Of a stretch of DNA of 64,000 nucleotides, positions 1-12,500 are shown piece after piece. Position 1 is the stretch's first letter; every line of letters starts with the position of its first letter. A model generated the notes under the pieces. The model made no database searches. It was not told the origin of the DNA and saw nothing but the letters and a program-made list of their open reading frames with translations. The stretch is taken from positions 69,245,376 to 69,309,375 of the forward strand of contig OZ024890.1 of NCBI GenBank assembly GCA_964017195.1, given 5' to 3'. The DNA comes from Siderastrea radians. Taxonomy: Eukaryota; Cnidaria; Anthozoa; Scleractinia; Rhizangiidae. A program made the position numbers and the translations under genes.

Positions 1-3000
1 TAATCAGCTGGGTTGACATAGCCTTAACAGCATTTATAGATTTCTTCAACATATCAGCATGCACCTGGTGAGTCAGCTCCTCAATGCGAGCTTCAACCTT
101 TTTTGCCATTTCAGTGATGCCAGGTGTTAGGTTCTTGACAAATGTGACTAACTCCTCCATGCTTTCAACAATTTCAGCCACAGACAGGTATTCTAAAACC
201 CCTCGGCAAACTTTCAGAATCTTACGCACCTCTGCTTCATCAAATGTCAAAAGCAAGGCTGATGTACCAGAAAGAATTCCTGAAATATGTCACACAATTG
301 TGAGAAGATTAAGTAACCACTATTAATAATTACTCCTGGACTGATCATGACATCTTCAAGTTATAAAAATTATGTGGTATGAAATTAAGACTCTGCGGAT
401 GAAATGTGTGAAGTGTGGAAGTTACTGACCAGTACTGTCCTGTGGTACTGTCTGTTATGTGGTACAAGGTAGTTCCGACTTTTCAGTCTGTGGATGACAT
501 CCTAAAGTGTGAACATTCAAAAGAAAGCTAGTGAACATTACTTTCTTGTGGTACTATCTACTATGTTGTACATGGGGGTTCCAGCTTTTGAGTCTGTGGT
601 TAAAATCATAAATTCTAACCATTCAAATGAAAGCTACTGAGCTGCTGTTTACTATGCTACTTACACAAGGTGGTTCTAGCTTTTAATTCTATGGATGAAA
701 TCCTAATGTGTGACCATTCATGTTAAAGCTATTGAGCAGTACTTTCTTGTGATTTGTACTAGTCTACTGTGCAGTACAAAGTGGTTAACTCTGTGGATGA
801 ATCCTTAAACATGGCCATTCAAATGAAAGAGACTGAACAGTACTTAAACTTGTGGTGCTGTTAATCTGCAGTAGAAAATGGTTCTAAGTTTTGAGTCTGT
901 GAATGAAATCCTAGAATGTGATCATCCATACATCTGTATGAGAGCTACTGAGAAATACTTTTCTGTGGTGCTGTTTACTACGCCGTACAAGGTGTCTCTA
1001 GCTTTTGAGTCTATTGAAGTCAAAATGACAGCTACCATGGGATTATTTTCCTATGGCACTGATCAGTGGTACATTTTAGAGCATTGATCCAAAATACTTA
1101 ATGGGTGGGCATCATTTACCTCTGGCACCATCTATTAACTTCTTTCGAGCTTCTGATGAATATGGATCTTTTTTCAACATCTGAGATGCTTCCACAAGAA
1201 GAATGGAGGACTCCTCAACTCTCTTAAAGGCCAGTGGCATTTCTTGTTTAAGGATTTGATCTTTACTGGAGGCAGCTGTTTCCTTACCCACCTGATAAGA
1301 GAAATGGAAAGTGAGATGTACACCGTATTACACGACAAATGTGCAGTTCCAGAAAATATCCGTACTCCTCCCATGGAAGGTTTGTTGCTTTGCACCCTCC
1401 CTCCCCCCGAGAAATTTCAGTTTAGCTTCATACTTTGCTTCAAGAATTTTGGCTTTTAAGACCCCTTCCTCCTCCAATGACCTCCTATGGGGTGGGTATG
1501 GATTTTTTCTGCAACCACACAATGTTACAAGCATGAGCTGAGAGACAGTACTATTTCAGGGTTGAAAACAAAATTTTGAGGGTATTTTTTAAGTGAGGGA
1601 CTTGCTGAAAGGAAGAGGATGTGAATTCACAATGTCAAAGTCAACTTCCCTGTAATGTTTACAACCTGGTTTTTCAAGCATGATTTGCAAGCTATGTTTT
1701 ACCTGCCATGATTTGCTTTAATTAGATTATAACAGCCAAAAAACCTTGTCGAAAATAAGTTTAAAGAATAAAGACCAATTTCTTAAAAAATATTACCACC
1801 AAAGTTAAACGAAAAGCAGAAAGTTCTGTGAATTTCCTTCACCACTCCTCATGATGTGCAAATTTTGACAGGCAAATCATGGCCAACTACCTATGTTTCA
1901 AAAACCTGGATCAGCATGCACTGGTGAAATTCGTCAAAATGTACAACCAATATGTAGTACAACTGCTTAGTCATCCCTTCTCACCCACCAGTGCTGATTC
2001 ACTTTCATGGTAGGTGCATAATTTTGTTTTATGCTGTTGCATGTCATGACACCTTGCTGTCAAGGGTAAATGAACACAGTTTAAGATACCAACCTTGACA
2101 AGATTTTGGACAGCTGTTCCCACAGCCTGAACTGGCATGGCCAGATCAGGCATTGCCTTGCCATCCTCCGCTTCTTCATGAAGAATAACTAATGTGGAAA
2201 CCTATTATGACAGAGCAACACAAAAGTGAGAGGGAAATTAATCAAGAAGAAAATAGATTCAAATATATTTGAGAAGACAATAATGTTAATTTAAGGACTT
2301 CCTTGCAGTTTTAATACTGTCTATCTCTATTTGTTGCTTTATCAAAGCCATTAAAAGCAGTTATCATAACCTTATCACCCTATATTTCAGGTAACCTTTT
2401 GGTCTACAGTGTAAATTTGGAAAATGTCCAAGTTTTTTTATTCAAAAACCTCAGTTTAATCTGTGAACAAGAAACACATTGACTTCCAAATATATCTTTT
2501 AAATTTCCATTATTAAATTTGATTTCATAGCATTAATTAATGTGCCTGTATTGCAGAATAAGCTGATATTAAAAGGCTATTAATTTAATTTCAGTATTAT
2601 TTTTAAAAAAAATTAGCACCTGCTGATTTCAAAAGAATTACTAGTTTGTCCGCTTTTCCCCAGAAAAATCCGAGGTTTATTTGAGAAGAAAAGAACAGTA
2701 CCTCTCGATATTATATTATTGTTTATTTTGCATAACAAAAGCCTCTTAGACCCTGGAAAATTTGTAAACTAAAGGCTAAACTCACAAAAAAATTTGGAAG
2801 GCTTCTCAAGTCTTTCAATTTGCCTACCGCCAGCGATATTACAATGTGACATACCCCCTTCAGCTTCGATCGTTCGTGTTTAGCTTTCGTAAAATTAATT
2901 AGCCCCATAATTGTCCTGTCACATCTCTAGAGTTGTTTCTGTCTAATGTTTACAATATACGTTCGCAAAAATTTTAAACACAAGACCTCAGGTTCAAAGC

Positions 3001-3214
3001 TTTTAAGCAAAAGTTACGCATGAGAACCTTCACGGGAAAATAGAAACCATCCTTTACACAAATACAACATTTGCCAGAAATGCCATACAAGAAACAGTTG
3101 GGTGAAAGAGGGTCTTCTATCAGCTCGTAAAAAAGCTGTTGTCATATCTGTGCTAACCTGTTGAGCCACAGGCTCCAAGATAGACTCGATGGTTTTGGTG
3201 TGGAACACAGGCAT
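1..3214 (-). CDS. VCL: Vinculin, 5' part (coding exons 1-4; gene continues off the left edge)
   Basis: Actin-binding adaptor of focal adhesions and adherens junctions. Read on the minus strand, four exons join in frame: 3214-3158 (19 codons, starting [15 protein letters not shown]), 2201-2094 (36 codons), 1291-1120 (172 nt), and 279 to the window edge. Each has GT/AG borders, and phases match (0, 0, 1). The translation follows the vertebrate vinculin N-terminal head closely, including the stretch with [20 protein letters not shown] and the ELTHQ motif, about 205 residues in all, corresponding to the talin-binding D1 helical bundle. The start is fixed by the conserved MPVFHT beginning; an upstream in-frame ATG would add 16 residues not usual in the family. 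Introns carry a tandem repeat (intron 3) and a MITE (intron 2). Alpha-catenin is a relative, but the N-terminus is specific for vinculin. Identification is firm; the rest of the gene lies outside the window. Confidence 0.95.
385..1090. repeat. Degenerate ~100-110 bp tandem repeat in vinculin intron 3
   Basis: About six diverged units follow one another. Each contains a version of TTTTGAGTCTGTGGATGAAA, then a CCATTCAAATGAAAGCTACTG-like stretch, then a TTCTTGTGGTACT-like stretch. Anchor motifs recur near 483, 583, 680, 790, 887 and 1003. The array ends about 30 bp before vinculin exon 3. Short open frames inside it are by-products of the repeat. Confidence 0.75.
1340..1521. mobile_element. Small TIR element (MITE), copy 1, in vinculin intron 2
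   Basis: A 182-bp element with imperfect terminal inverted repeats: left end TGTGCAGTTCCAGAAAATAT, right end complementary to TGTGTGGTTGCAGAAAAAAT. A second copy, about 187 bp, lies at 33287-33473 with the same ends and a similar interior. The small size and lack of coding capacity suggest a non-autonomous DNA transposon. No clear target duplication was seen. Confidence 0.75.
2202..3157. other. Vinculin intron 1, no other feature recognised
   Basis: AT-rich intron sequence between vinculin coding exons 1 and 2. No coding segment, RNA gene or clear repeat was recognised. Confidence 0.5.
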
Positions 3215-3535
3215 TTTAAGCGTTGAGAAGACAGGATCCGACTTCGGAGATGGCAGAAACAAAGTGAAAACTCAGTTCTCCGGAAACAGAGAAGAATTCG
3301 GAAGGTGCCCACACCTTCAAATACCCAGCCCCGCACAAAAATGTCTGCATTCGCGCGAAGCGACGCCCACGACATTCCCAGGGGTTGAGTCAGCAGACGC
3401 TACCATTAAACCTCGTCCCAGGGTCTTCTTTTGTAATTCATAACCCGAGAAGACCTTAGAGAAGACCCTGGAGACTAGCTCGAAAGTCTCTCGCACCAGT
3501 CTCTTGTAATGCGCGAAAACAAAGGAAAAAGGAAG
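3215..3535. promoter_or_regulatory. Probable bidirectional promoter between VCL and ASH2L
   Basis: The vinculin start codon (minus strand, 3214) and the preferred ASH2L start codon (plus strand, 3536) are 321 bp apart and point away from each other. The interval is richer in G+C and CpG than its surroundings (CGCGCGAAGCGACGCCCACG near 3352) and has no obvious TATA box, as expected of a CpG-type divergent promoter. Transcription start sites cannot be placed from sequence alone. Confidence 0.6.
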
Positions 3536-6500
3536 ATGGCGGACGAAGACGTTGAAATGGAGAATTTTTCTGAAGAAAGAGCTGAATCGGCGAGCGATTT
3601 CACCGCTGAAGATGAAAATGAAAAGGTAACTTGGCTGAATGCCTTCTGTTCGAAACAGTGCTTTAAGCAGAATACTTATATATGCTGTGCTATGTCTTTT
3701 TGTTGGTTGAATCTTGGGAGGACAAACTTGGCAGGTTGGAGGGAAGAACCCTTTTAGTTTCTTTATTTATTTAGTCGAAATTTTGCAGAAACAATCGACT
3801 GAAGAGTTTGGTAATTAATACTAGTGAGTTCTTTTCTCCCCTCGGAACAAAAACTGACTTATACTATACTTGTGTAAGCTTAAGTTAGCTTAACTTACAA
3901 AGAGTAGCGAATGCTACACGCTTAAGATGATGAAAAGGAAAAGAAGTGATGGTATCCACTTCTGTGCACGTTTGTTTTGGTTCACCACCTCAAACTTTCT
4001 ATCTTCTAAATTTAGCTTGGACAGAAAAGTTATTGATACCTCTGAGCAACCCAAAACTTGTAAATATAAGCTTAAGTGTCACAGAGGCAAAGTTATACAT
4101 GTACAGGGCTTGAGACTAACTTTTCGGCTTAGTAGCCAAGTGGCTAGTGAGAGGTTTGATTTCACTAGCCAAAATAAATTTTCACTAGCCAGACTTTTTG
4201 CATAATCTTGTACTGTGTTCAATGTGTCCAACTTTTAGCCAAGTTAAGTACTGTAAACATGCCTCTATGTTATCTCAAGAGTGAAGAACTTGAATGTTGA
4301 CTATTCTTTCCAACGGTTAAAGATCCTCACACGTGGAATACAAAGTACTGTGTGCCTTCGGGAAATCTCCAGGCACGATGTAGTTCACGCCTCTCTTTTC
4401 CGTTTCGGTCAGATCATGACGAATAACTGGAACAGTTAACCTTACATGAGCATGTCATCGTACGGAGAAACGTTGGGACGACAAGACTAATATTGTACGA
4501 ACATTGTAAGGCATGGAGAAACGTCAAAAAGACAAGACTCCTGACAGATACAGCACACAACTCACGTCTACAAGAGAAGACTAGTAAATTATAAGCGCAT
4601 ATTTAAGTGCGGAGAAACATTGAGCAGAAAAAAACTAATAAGGTTCGCAGAAATGTTGAGAAGTCATGTCAAACACGTTGGTTGCAAATGCACTATGGTG
4701 GGAAGAAATGCTGCCAACGTACCAAGATACAGAGACTAATAAAATACGTAACTACTAACTTAGGAAGAAACGTTATTAGACAAAACTAATTCTGTAAGAA
4801 CGTGTGTGACGCACGGAAGAACGCCGAATGGACAAACTGAACTATTATAGTGGGACAATAAATTACAGAGAAACGTAAATGAGACAACTAAAATTGCACT
4901 AACTTACAGATAAACGTTGAGAAGACAAGACTAATACCGTATTGAACATACTAACGTACAGAGAAACGCTAAGCAGTGTCGACTTATCGTACGAATGTAC
5001 TAACACACAAAAAACCTTAGGAAGAGCAGAACAATGTCGTGCGAACATGCTTACGTACAAAGAAATGTTGAGAAGGCTAGACTAATAAATCCACCAACCT
5101 ACTTACGTACGGAGAAACGTTGTGAAGACGTTACGTAGAGAGAAACGCTGGAAGAGAAACTATTGTACGAACGTAGCAATTAATGGAAAAAAGTCGATAA
5201 CAAAAGACTAAACAATTGTGTGAACCTACTAACGTGTAGACAAATATCATATGAACGCACTAATGGACCTTTCAAGGAAACGTATGGTGAAACGTTCTGA
5301 AGACGGCTAATTTTGTTCGAACCTAGAAATGACGGTGAAAACGTTGCCATCCGAGAAAAGAATTAGTAGGGAAAACGTCAAGAGGACAAAACAAATATCT
5401 TACGAACATTATGATATCCTTCTACGGAATAAGTTTTAGTTTCTGCTCACTCAATTTGCTTTTGGGATCCGATCATCAGAATCAATTATATTTAGTTTGG
5501 CTTCCATCTGGTGCTTTTTTTAAGTGCTTTGAAATTTTCACTAGCCAAAATGGCTAGTGAAAGCGCAAAAAGTACTAGCCAAAACGGAATTTCTACTAGT
5601 CTGTGACTAGTCGGCTACCGTTAGTCTCGAGCCCTGCATGTAGCTGGACAAAAGAAATGTTGATTGCATAGTGTTGTTATAGCTGACAAACCCTTGTTAT
5701 TAGAACTGTTTTGTTTTTGTATTTCACTGCATGCCAGTTATTTTTGTCAAGTCGCTTTCATATAAATTTTCAAACGTGCAAAGGAGGAAAGGTAAAGTCG
5801 CACAAGAGCCAAGGAAGCCCACACAGCCAGAGCTTATCCCGGTTTCTGTAGCATGAAGCAAATGGGAGTAATGTTACTCCCCCCTGGATGGGATGCTAGT
5901 CCATCGCAGGGTTACCCCCAGCAGTATATTGCCGGTACCTCATACACCTGGGTGGATAAAGACAATGTGGGGGAAAGTTTCTTGTCTAAGGAAATAACAA
6001 GATGGCAGGGACTGGTCATTGAACCACCGACCTTCAGATCTGAAGTCCAACGTGCTGACCACTGCACCACTATGCCCCCCACACGTTTAAAGGAACTTGT
6101 ATTTATTTTCAGTTTCCATGGACATCGGTTTATTCGGAGCAAAAGGACTGACATCAGAGGACAAGTTATTCTAGTTGATTACTGTGAAACCGTTTGTTAG
6201 TGAAGACTAAAATGATATATGGAAGAGTTTACTGAAGTATAGTCTTGTGTTCAGTAGCTACCCTGTCTCCTCTGTTTAGCCCTTGGGTCTTATTACTATC
6301 ATGTAGGTCCCGTAAAGAGGTATCTTAATAAAGGGAGGGGAGGGGCTATACCGAGAAACTACAGAACAAATTTCACTTTTTTTAATACTGATGTTTGTGT
6401 GGCAGTATGCTCCTCTTGGGTAATAGTTCAAGAACTCACTACCACCATATAGAGGTTTGTAATAAGTAACCCTAATGATGATGATGGAATAATGGCTTCT

Positions 6501-9500
6501 TTTTCATGTTCACAGATGGATGGATATGATGTCTTGGAAAGTGAGCCAGAGATGAGAGTTGGCAGAAGTTTGACAGATAATGACTTACTTATTGCGTTAG
6601 CTCAGGTCTCTGAGAACAAAGACATGATGCCTGGAAATGGACACAGTAATAAGCATGACCTCAACACAAGTTTGAGCAGTAGCCTTGGTAGCTTGGGTGG
6701 CAGTCTGAATAACAGTGGCATGCTGGTTAGTAAAGGAAAGGAAACAACGGGTACGGCACCCCGGAAATCTGCCAGAGGAAAACGGAAGCTGGACAGCAGT
6801 CAACAACTGTCATCATCGAAGAAATCAAAGAGGTGAGTGAGTGATTTTTTTAAATATTTTTCAAGCAACAAGTGCCATCATAAGAAAAAGTTTGCAGCTT
6901 TAATCTATCATCAGTGTTTTATAGTACAGTAGAATACAAAAAAAGTCCAGGATTGTACATCACTGTTGAGTTTTGTTCATTAAAAAAAATCATGATTAGA
7001 TGTCAGTTAAAAAATATGTCTTTAAAAGTGATATCTATAGTCTATTCTATCATTTTGCTGTTATTCTGGAATACTAACAGTCAAATACACGCTAAGAAGG
7101 CCTTGGCATTAATGACTTTGAAATAAATAAACAAAATAGTGGTACTTTTCTTTATTACCAGTGATCTACCACCTTCGCAGAAACTTCCTCCGCATGGCTA
7201 TCCTTTAGAACATCCTTTTAACAAGGTTTGTACTCAGTTGGTTTTGCAAGTGTTGTGTCATAATAATCCTAGACTATATTTTTTACATTTTATTGATTAA
7301 CAACTTTATACCTACAAGAATGGAAAGGGAAAGTAAAAAAAATGACACGAGCAGTGTCAGTGTTGCAGCAACTACTATGTAATTCAAAATTTTGCATTCA
7401 AGTTATTGTTTTAAACCTAGACTAGTACTAAAGGTTACCAAGCTGCAAAAACTTGATCCTCATTGCCAAGAGGGGTGGCTTCTCACTGATGAAAAACCTT
7501 TGGATGCCACATAACCTTGTTTTGATGCAAATGACATCACTGCATTGCTCTGGTGGTCCAAGTCACATTTTTCCCATTGGGTTGGCAAATAATCTAATAA
7601 TTATTAAAATGTGTACTGTATCTGTATGAACATGTGTCCTTGCACCTCACTTAAAAGTTAGGTCACAAGCTTGATCACTTGTATGTTGATGTTGGTTATG
7701 TAATCTATGCTAGTCCTAGTGCTGGTCCAAAAATGTCACACACATTGAGTCTGTGTGTGGTTACAACAGAAAACAAATTTTTAAACACTGTCTCTAGGTG
7801 TTTTGATGCTTCTTGTGTAATAACACCATGTAACATTGACAACTGAAAGGCGAGGTTAATTAATATGGTAATAACTGTCTGGTTGGCCAAAAGAGATTTT
7901 TATGCAAGCTTTAGTGCTTATCTTGCACTGTCATATATGTCATGCGTAACTTAAACTAAGATTCAAGAAATAAATAAAAGATACATACTGTACACACCCC
8001 CAGACACTCTACCCCCACGCAAGGCACTCGGGGTTGCTTGCAGACTGTTTCGTTGTCCATCTATTAATTATTAACTTAAAATATGATTTTTAACTCACCT
8101 TTAATTTTTGTAAAAATCACAAACAAATTCTCGCAGATGTATGGGAGCTTGCACTGTGATCCTATGGAAGTGTTTCTGATTGAATGGAAACTCATGGAGA
8201 TAATTAAAAAGAAGGGCTAAAACAGGGCATTGGCTTGGACTGCCCCCTTAAATTATATGACAGTATGCTGGTTCCCAAAAGTACACACCCCACAATGCAT
8301 CTGAAGATTAGGTGATTTCTACACTACTGTAAAATCCCGGTTATAAACCCGCCTGGTTACAAGCCCTCCCATTTATAGGCTCATCTACCTGTTAACAAAA
8401 ATTATATTCCAATTATAAGCCCCCAACCCCCGGATATAAGGTAAGTTCCCCTCCATTTACCCTTGTTACTTTAGCATAAGTACTTTAACAGAACAAAGTA
8501 CAACTTCAAATCAAAAAAATTAGGAAATTATAATGCAAGTAGAGAGTGGGACAATAATTTTAATCAAACTGACATTCCAAATAGTATTGAACTAAATTTG
8601 TTCCAGATAACGGTATTGAACCAAATTCCCGATTTACTCTGACGCCTCAAAGCCTAAAGACGTAAGTGAATGGAAAACGTATTTGGACAGCGCTATATAT
8701 GTTAGTCTTATTTTTTTATCTGCTCACTTCGAAACAATTTTTTTGTACCGTTTATAAGTGTCCCCTGATATAAGCGCCCCCCCCCCCTCCCCGCGCCGTT
8801 TATAAGCCCACCCAAAACCCCTTCCGAACTTGAGTAAGCCCAGGGCTTGTAAGCCGGATTTTTTGTCATTTTTTCCTCCCTGAGAATAATAACAAAACGT
8901 CGCAATTAGACTAAGCAAGACGTCATCAACGTATATTCCAGTTGGCGCTTTTATTAGCCACTATACTATAAAATAAGGCGAAAATCAGTTTCTCTGCAAC
9001 TTAATTATCTCGAGGTGAAAACAGCAAATAAACTTCGCAATGCAAGGCTGTAAAAAACCCGTTACAGTATTTAATGACACAACAAAAAAATCCCGGATTC
9101 CTAAGTATTTGAATAAAGACTATTCAACTTATTATATTGAATTCAAAGTGTCTGGATTCGTGATGCAATCCCTGCCCGGTAGTCTTTATACGGATTCCCC
9201 ATGAATCTGGTAACGTTTCCTCTCATGTATGCCGGCATGTCGTATTTATTTACACTAAGAAGTCTTATGTTGGTAAAAACATTTAACAATTTGTTAAAAA
9301 CAATAACTGTATCCATTTCCTTTTTTCAAAGCAAAATTTGCCTGAGTCATCACTGGTAAATTGCACCTCAGAAGCATTCAGGCATGCACCTGGTCGTAAA
9401 TTGTTTCAGAATGCTAAAAACAGTATTCGAATGTTTTTGTTCATGACTGGACAACCTTTTTCAGAATTTCAATTTATTTTCGGAAAGCGAAGTCACGATC

Positions 9501-12500
9501 GCCTATCCTGCTAAAACATCCGGTATACAAAGCTTCCGGGTTGAACCGGACTTGCGAATGGTCTATTCATAGAGTAATGACTTACTCTTTCAAAAATTTA
9601 TTTTGTCCAACCACAATAACTTTCTGTAATTGAGCTCTTAAGTTTTAGTCATGTAAAACAATGTCGTGCGTTATGACATCTACTAGCTAGTAAGTGCGTC
9701 TTTGAGTGATTTTCCGTTGACGTAAGTGTTTTAAAACCAAAACCAATTCAAAGTAATTATTCTTAATACGGCAGTGAACCAAACAGAATAATAATTCTCG
9801 AACTCCAAGCAAATACTTGTTAATGGCGCCAAGCGCGAGAAAACGTGTGCGAGCAAGTCAGGATTAGTTACGTTTTACTTTTTTATATGGGCGAAAACAG
9901 TGTCGACCAATCACATAACATAGTAAAGCAAAACCAAAGCAGGCACAGATTACTCGCGACACTCAACTGAACACCGTTATAGTATTCAGAGTCCGTAAAA
10001 TATTAAACTGAACAATTTTTTTACCGCGTGGGCCTATATTAATGCATGTAATAATTGTTGATATTGCGGCGCCGTATCCTTGTGATCTCAAGTAGTTATA
10101 GCCGGGCTGGGTTACCTCGTTGAAACATTTATTTCGATGTAATTACGTGTGCAGTTCAGTTAACGTATAGTGGTCTGTTCTAGAGGGTGATATCAGGGAG
10201 TATTAAGCTGTTGAGCCCAATTTAAGAACACGTTGTGTCAACCCTACTTGTTCCTTCCTCGGCTATCAAAATCGGCATTGAACCGCCAGAAACGCAAGAA
10301 GTTAAAAGTATCAACGACTTTAACACATCAGTTCGTCAGATAAATGGTGTGATCGCGTACACGGTAAGGTGACATTTCCTACATTTTATTCTGGTACGTA
10401 CTCCACTTCAGAGTGAAGTCGTTCGTTTGATATATTAACCGCCAGAGAGAATTCACAACAGCTTATTTTACTAAAAGCAACTACAGTAAAGTCAACTTCA
10501 TTCCACCTGGGAAGTCGAAGAGGCATTTCGTTAAAGGAATGGCTGAATACTGCTTTATTGTACTGTTGGTTGCTTTACTTTGTTTCTTGCCTACATCTAA
10601 TGGAGCGAGCTATTGCTGGAAGGCCGAAACAGCAGCCAGACTCGAAACAAAACACGGAATTCCTGTTCCATCCAGGGCAGTAACTTGTTACCTGAAAGAA
10701 CAAGATATCGTCGGCTTTAAGTTCCGGTTTGATGTCAGCTGGGCTCTGAATAAGTATGTACTGACAGACTTTGTGAACAGTACTTTAGTTGAAGTCGTTT
10801 TCGTATTTTTGTGCTCTTCACCCATGAAGTTGGATTTCCATAATTCAAGGAACATTGTCAACAAGAATATTTTGCTTAATCTAGGATTCAAAGGCGAGTG
10901 CAGAGTGTGGATGCAAAATCTTCTTGTCTGGGCCAGGGCAACTGATTTCCGAGTAATGGGTTTGCTTGGAGAAAAGACGATTATATCAGGCTTTACAAAT
11001 CATACGAATCCTGAGGACAATGAAACCCTTGCAACAAACTTCAAAGAAATTGCTTACGTTTTTGGTTACAACAGTTACATTCAAAACTTACCCGGCATGT
11101 TTTCCAACACAAAATATGTCTGGCCGAATCTGGAAGGAATTGAGTTTAAAAACATGTCAATTAGGAGAATTCCAAGTCAGTGGAAACTTACAATGCCTTT
11201 GTTGCAATCCCTTGTTTTGACAAACAACAACTTGACAAAACCACCAGAATTTCCTTGGAATAACTCAACTCTTGAAATTTACCGTGAACTGAGAAGAACG
11301 GACAGGGAGGATACAAAGCTTGCCCCTGTTCATGTAGAAAGAAACCACTATGTGCGTGGATTGTACCTAAGTTACAACAACATCGAAGATCTGTCGTCTC
11401 ACGAGTTTCACGGATTCTTGCATGTGCTTCGTCTTAAAGGAAATGATTTAAGAAGAGTTGGACCAACCTGTTTCCACAGTTTGGTAGGAATTCAAACGAT
11501 AGATCTGAGCAGAAATAAGTTGGCTTCTCTACCCGAAAATCTGTTTCAGGGATTAAGCACCTTGCAAAAAATTTACCTCGGAGAAAATAACATATCAGTT
11601 ATAAAGCCAAAACTATTTGAAGGCTTGAAAAATATCAAGTGGATTTATTTAGATCATAACGGCCTCTATTCTATTCCAAATGGTTTGTTTAAGTCATTAA
11701 AGACACTCGAAGTCCTGCGTTTGGATGCTAACAAGATCACGAAAATTGAAGAAAATCCGCTCCCACAACACTCTGCTTTACGAAAGCTTTACCTTCAAAA
11801 CAACAATCTGTCTTCGTTCCCTTCTTGGATATTTCGGCTGAGTAAAATTGAAGTGATCGATCTATCGTCCAATGGAATAACGTTTGAAGATCTTAACCAT
11901 ACATTACGAGGTTATGATTTACCGATCGATGATCCACCTCTAGATGACCCGATCGTTCTTAATTTGGCAAACAACAACATCACAAAATTAATTGATTCAG
12001 CAGGCTTGAACGAAATAAAAGCGGACGAACACATTTCTCCACTGCAGCAAGCCAAGTACTCTTATTTTTGGAAAGCTTTCTCCATCAATTTCACTGGGAA
12101 TCCATTAGTTTGTGATTGCATTATGTCGGCTGTCGCCAGCGAAATTAAAAAGTTGTCTGCAACAAACCCTGGAATTAGACCACGGTTTGAAACCTGGCAA
12201 TGTGATTGGCCACGTCAACTGAAAAATAAGTCGATACTGGAGATTCAAGAAAATCAATGGATGCAAAGAGAACAGCCAGACAACTGCCCTGTTGAATGTG
12301 TCTGTCAAAAACGCTGTTCGGATGGAATTGTTGTTGTTGATTGTGAGAGAAAGAGTCTCATAGAAGTACCAAGCTCAATGCCACAAGGTCTAATTGAACT
12401 CAACTTACGAAACAATGAAATCAAGGACATTCCAGCATATCCTTATTTGAAAAACGTGACTGTTTTAAAACTGTCAAATAACAAAGTTGAGCGGCTGCAA

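Noticed and set aside
3927..4205. 92-codon frame with several Cys as a possible missing PHD exon of ASH2L
   Set aside because: Cys/His spacing does not fit a PHD finger, the frame runs into the transposon end, and it lacks suitable splice borders.
6030..6096. A functional tRNA gene on the minus strand
   Set aside because: A and B boxes are present but the cloverleaf stems do not pair well and the sequence continues into a SINE body.
5853..6200. 115-codon open frame as a gene
   Set aside because: It is the translation of a SINE; the reading frame crosses tRNA-like promoter boxes and repeat body, with no start context or conserved domain.
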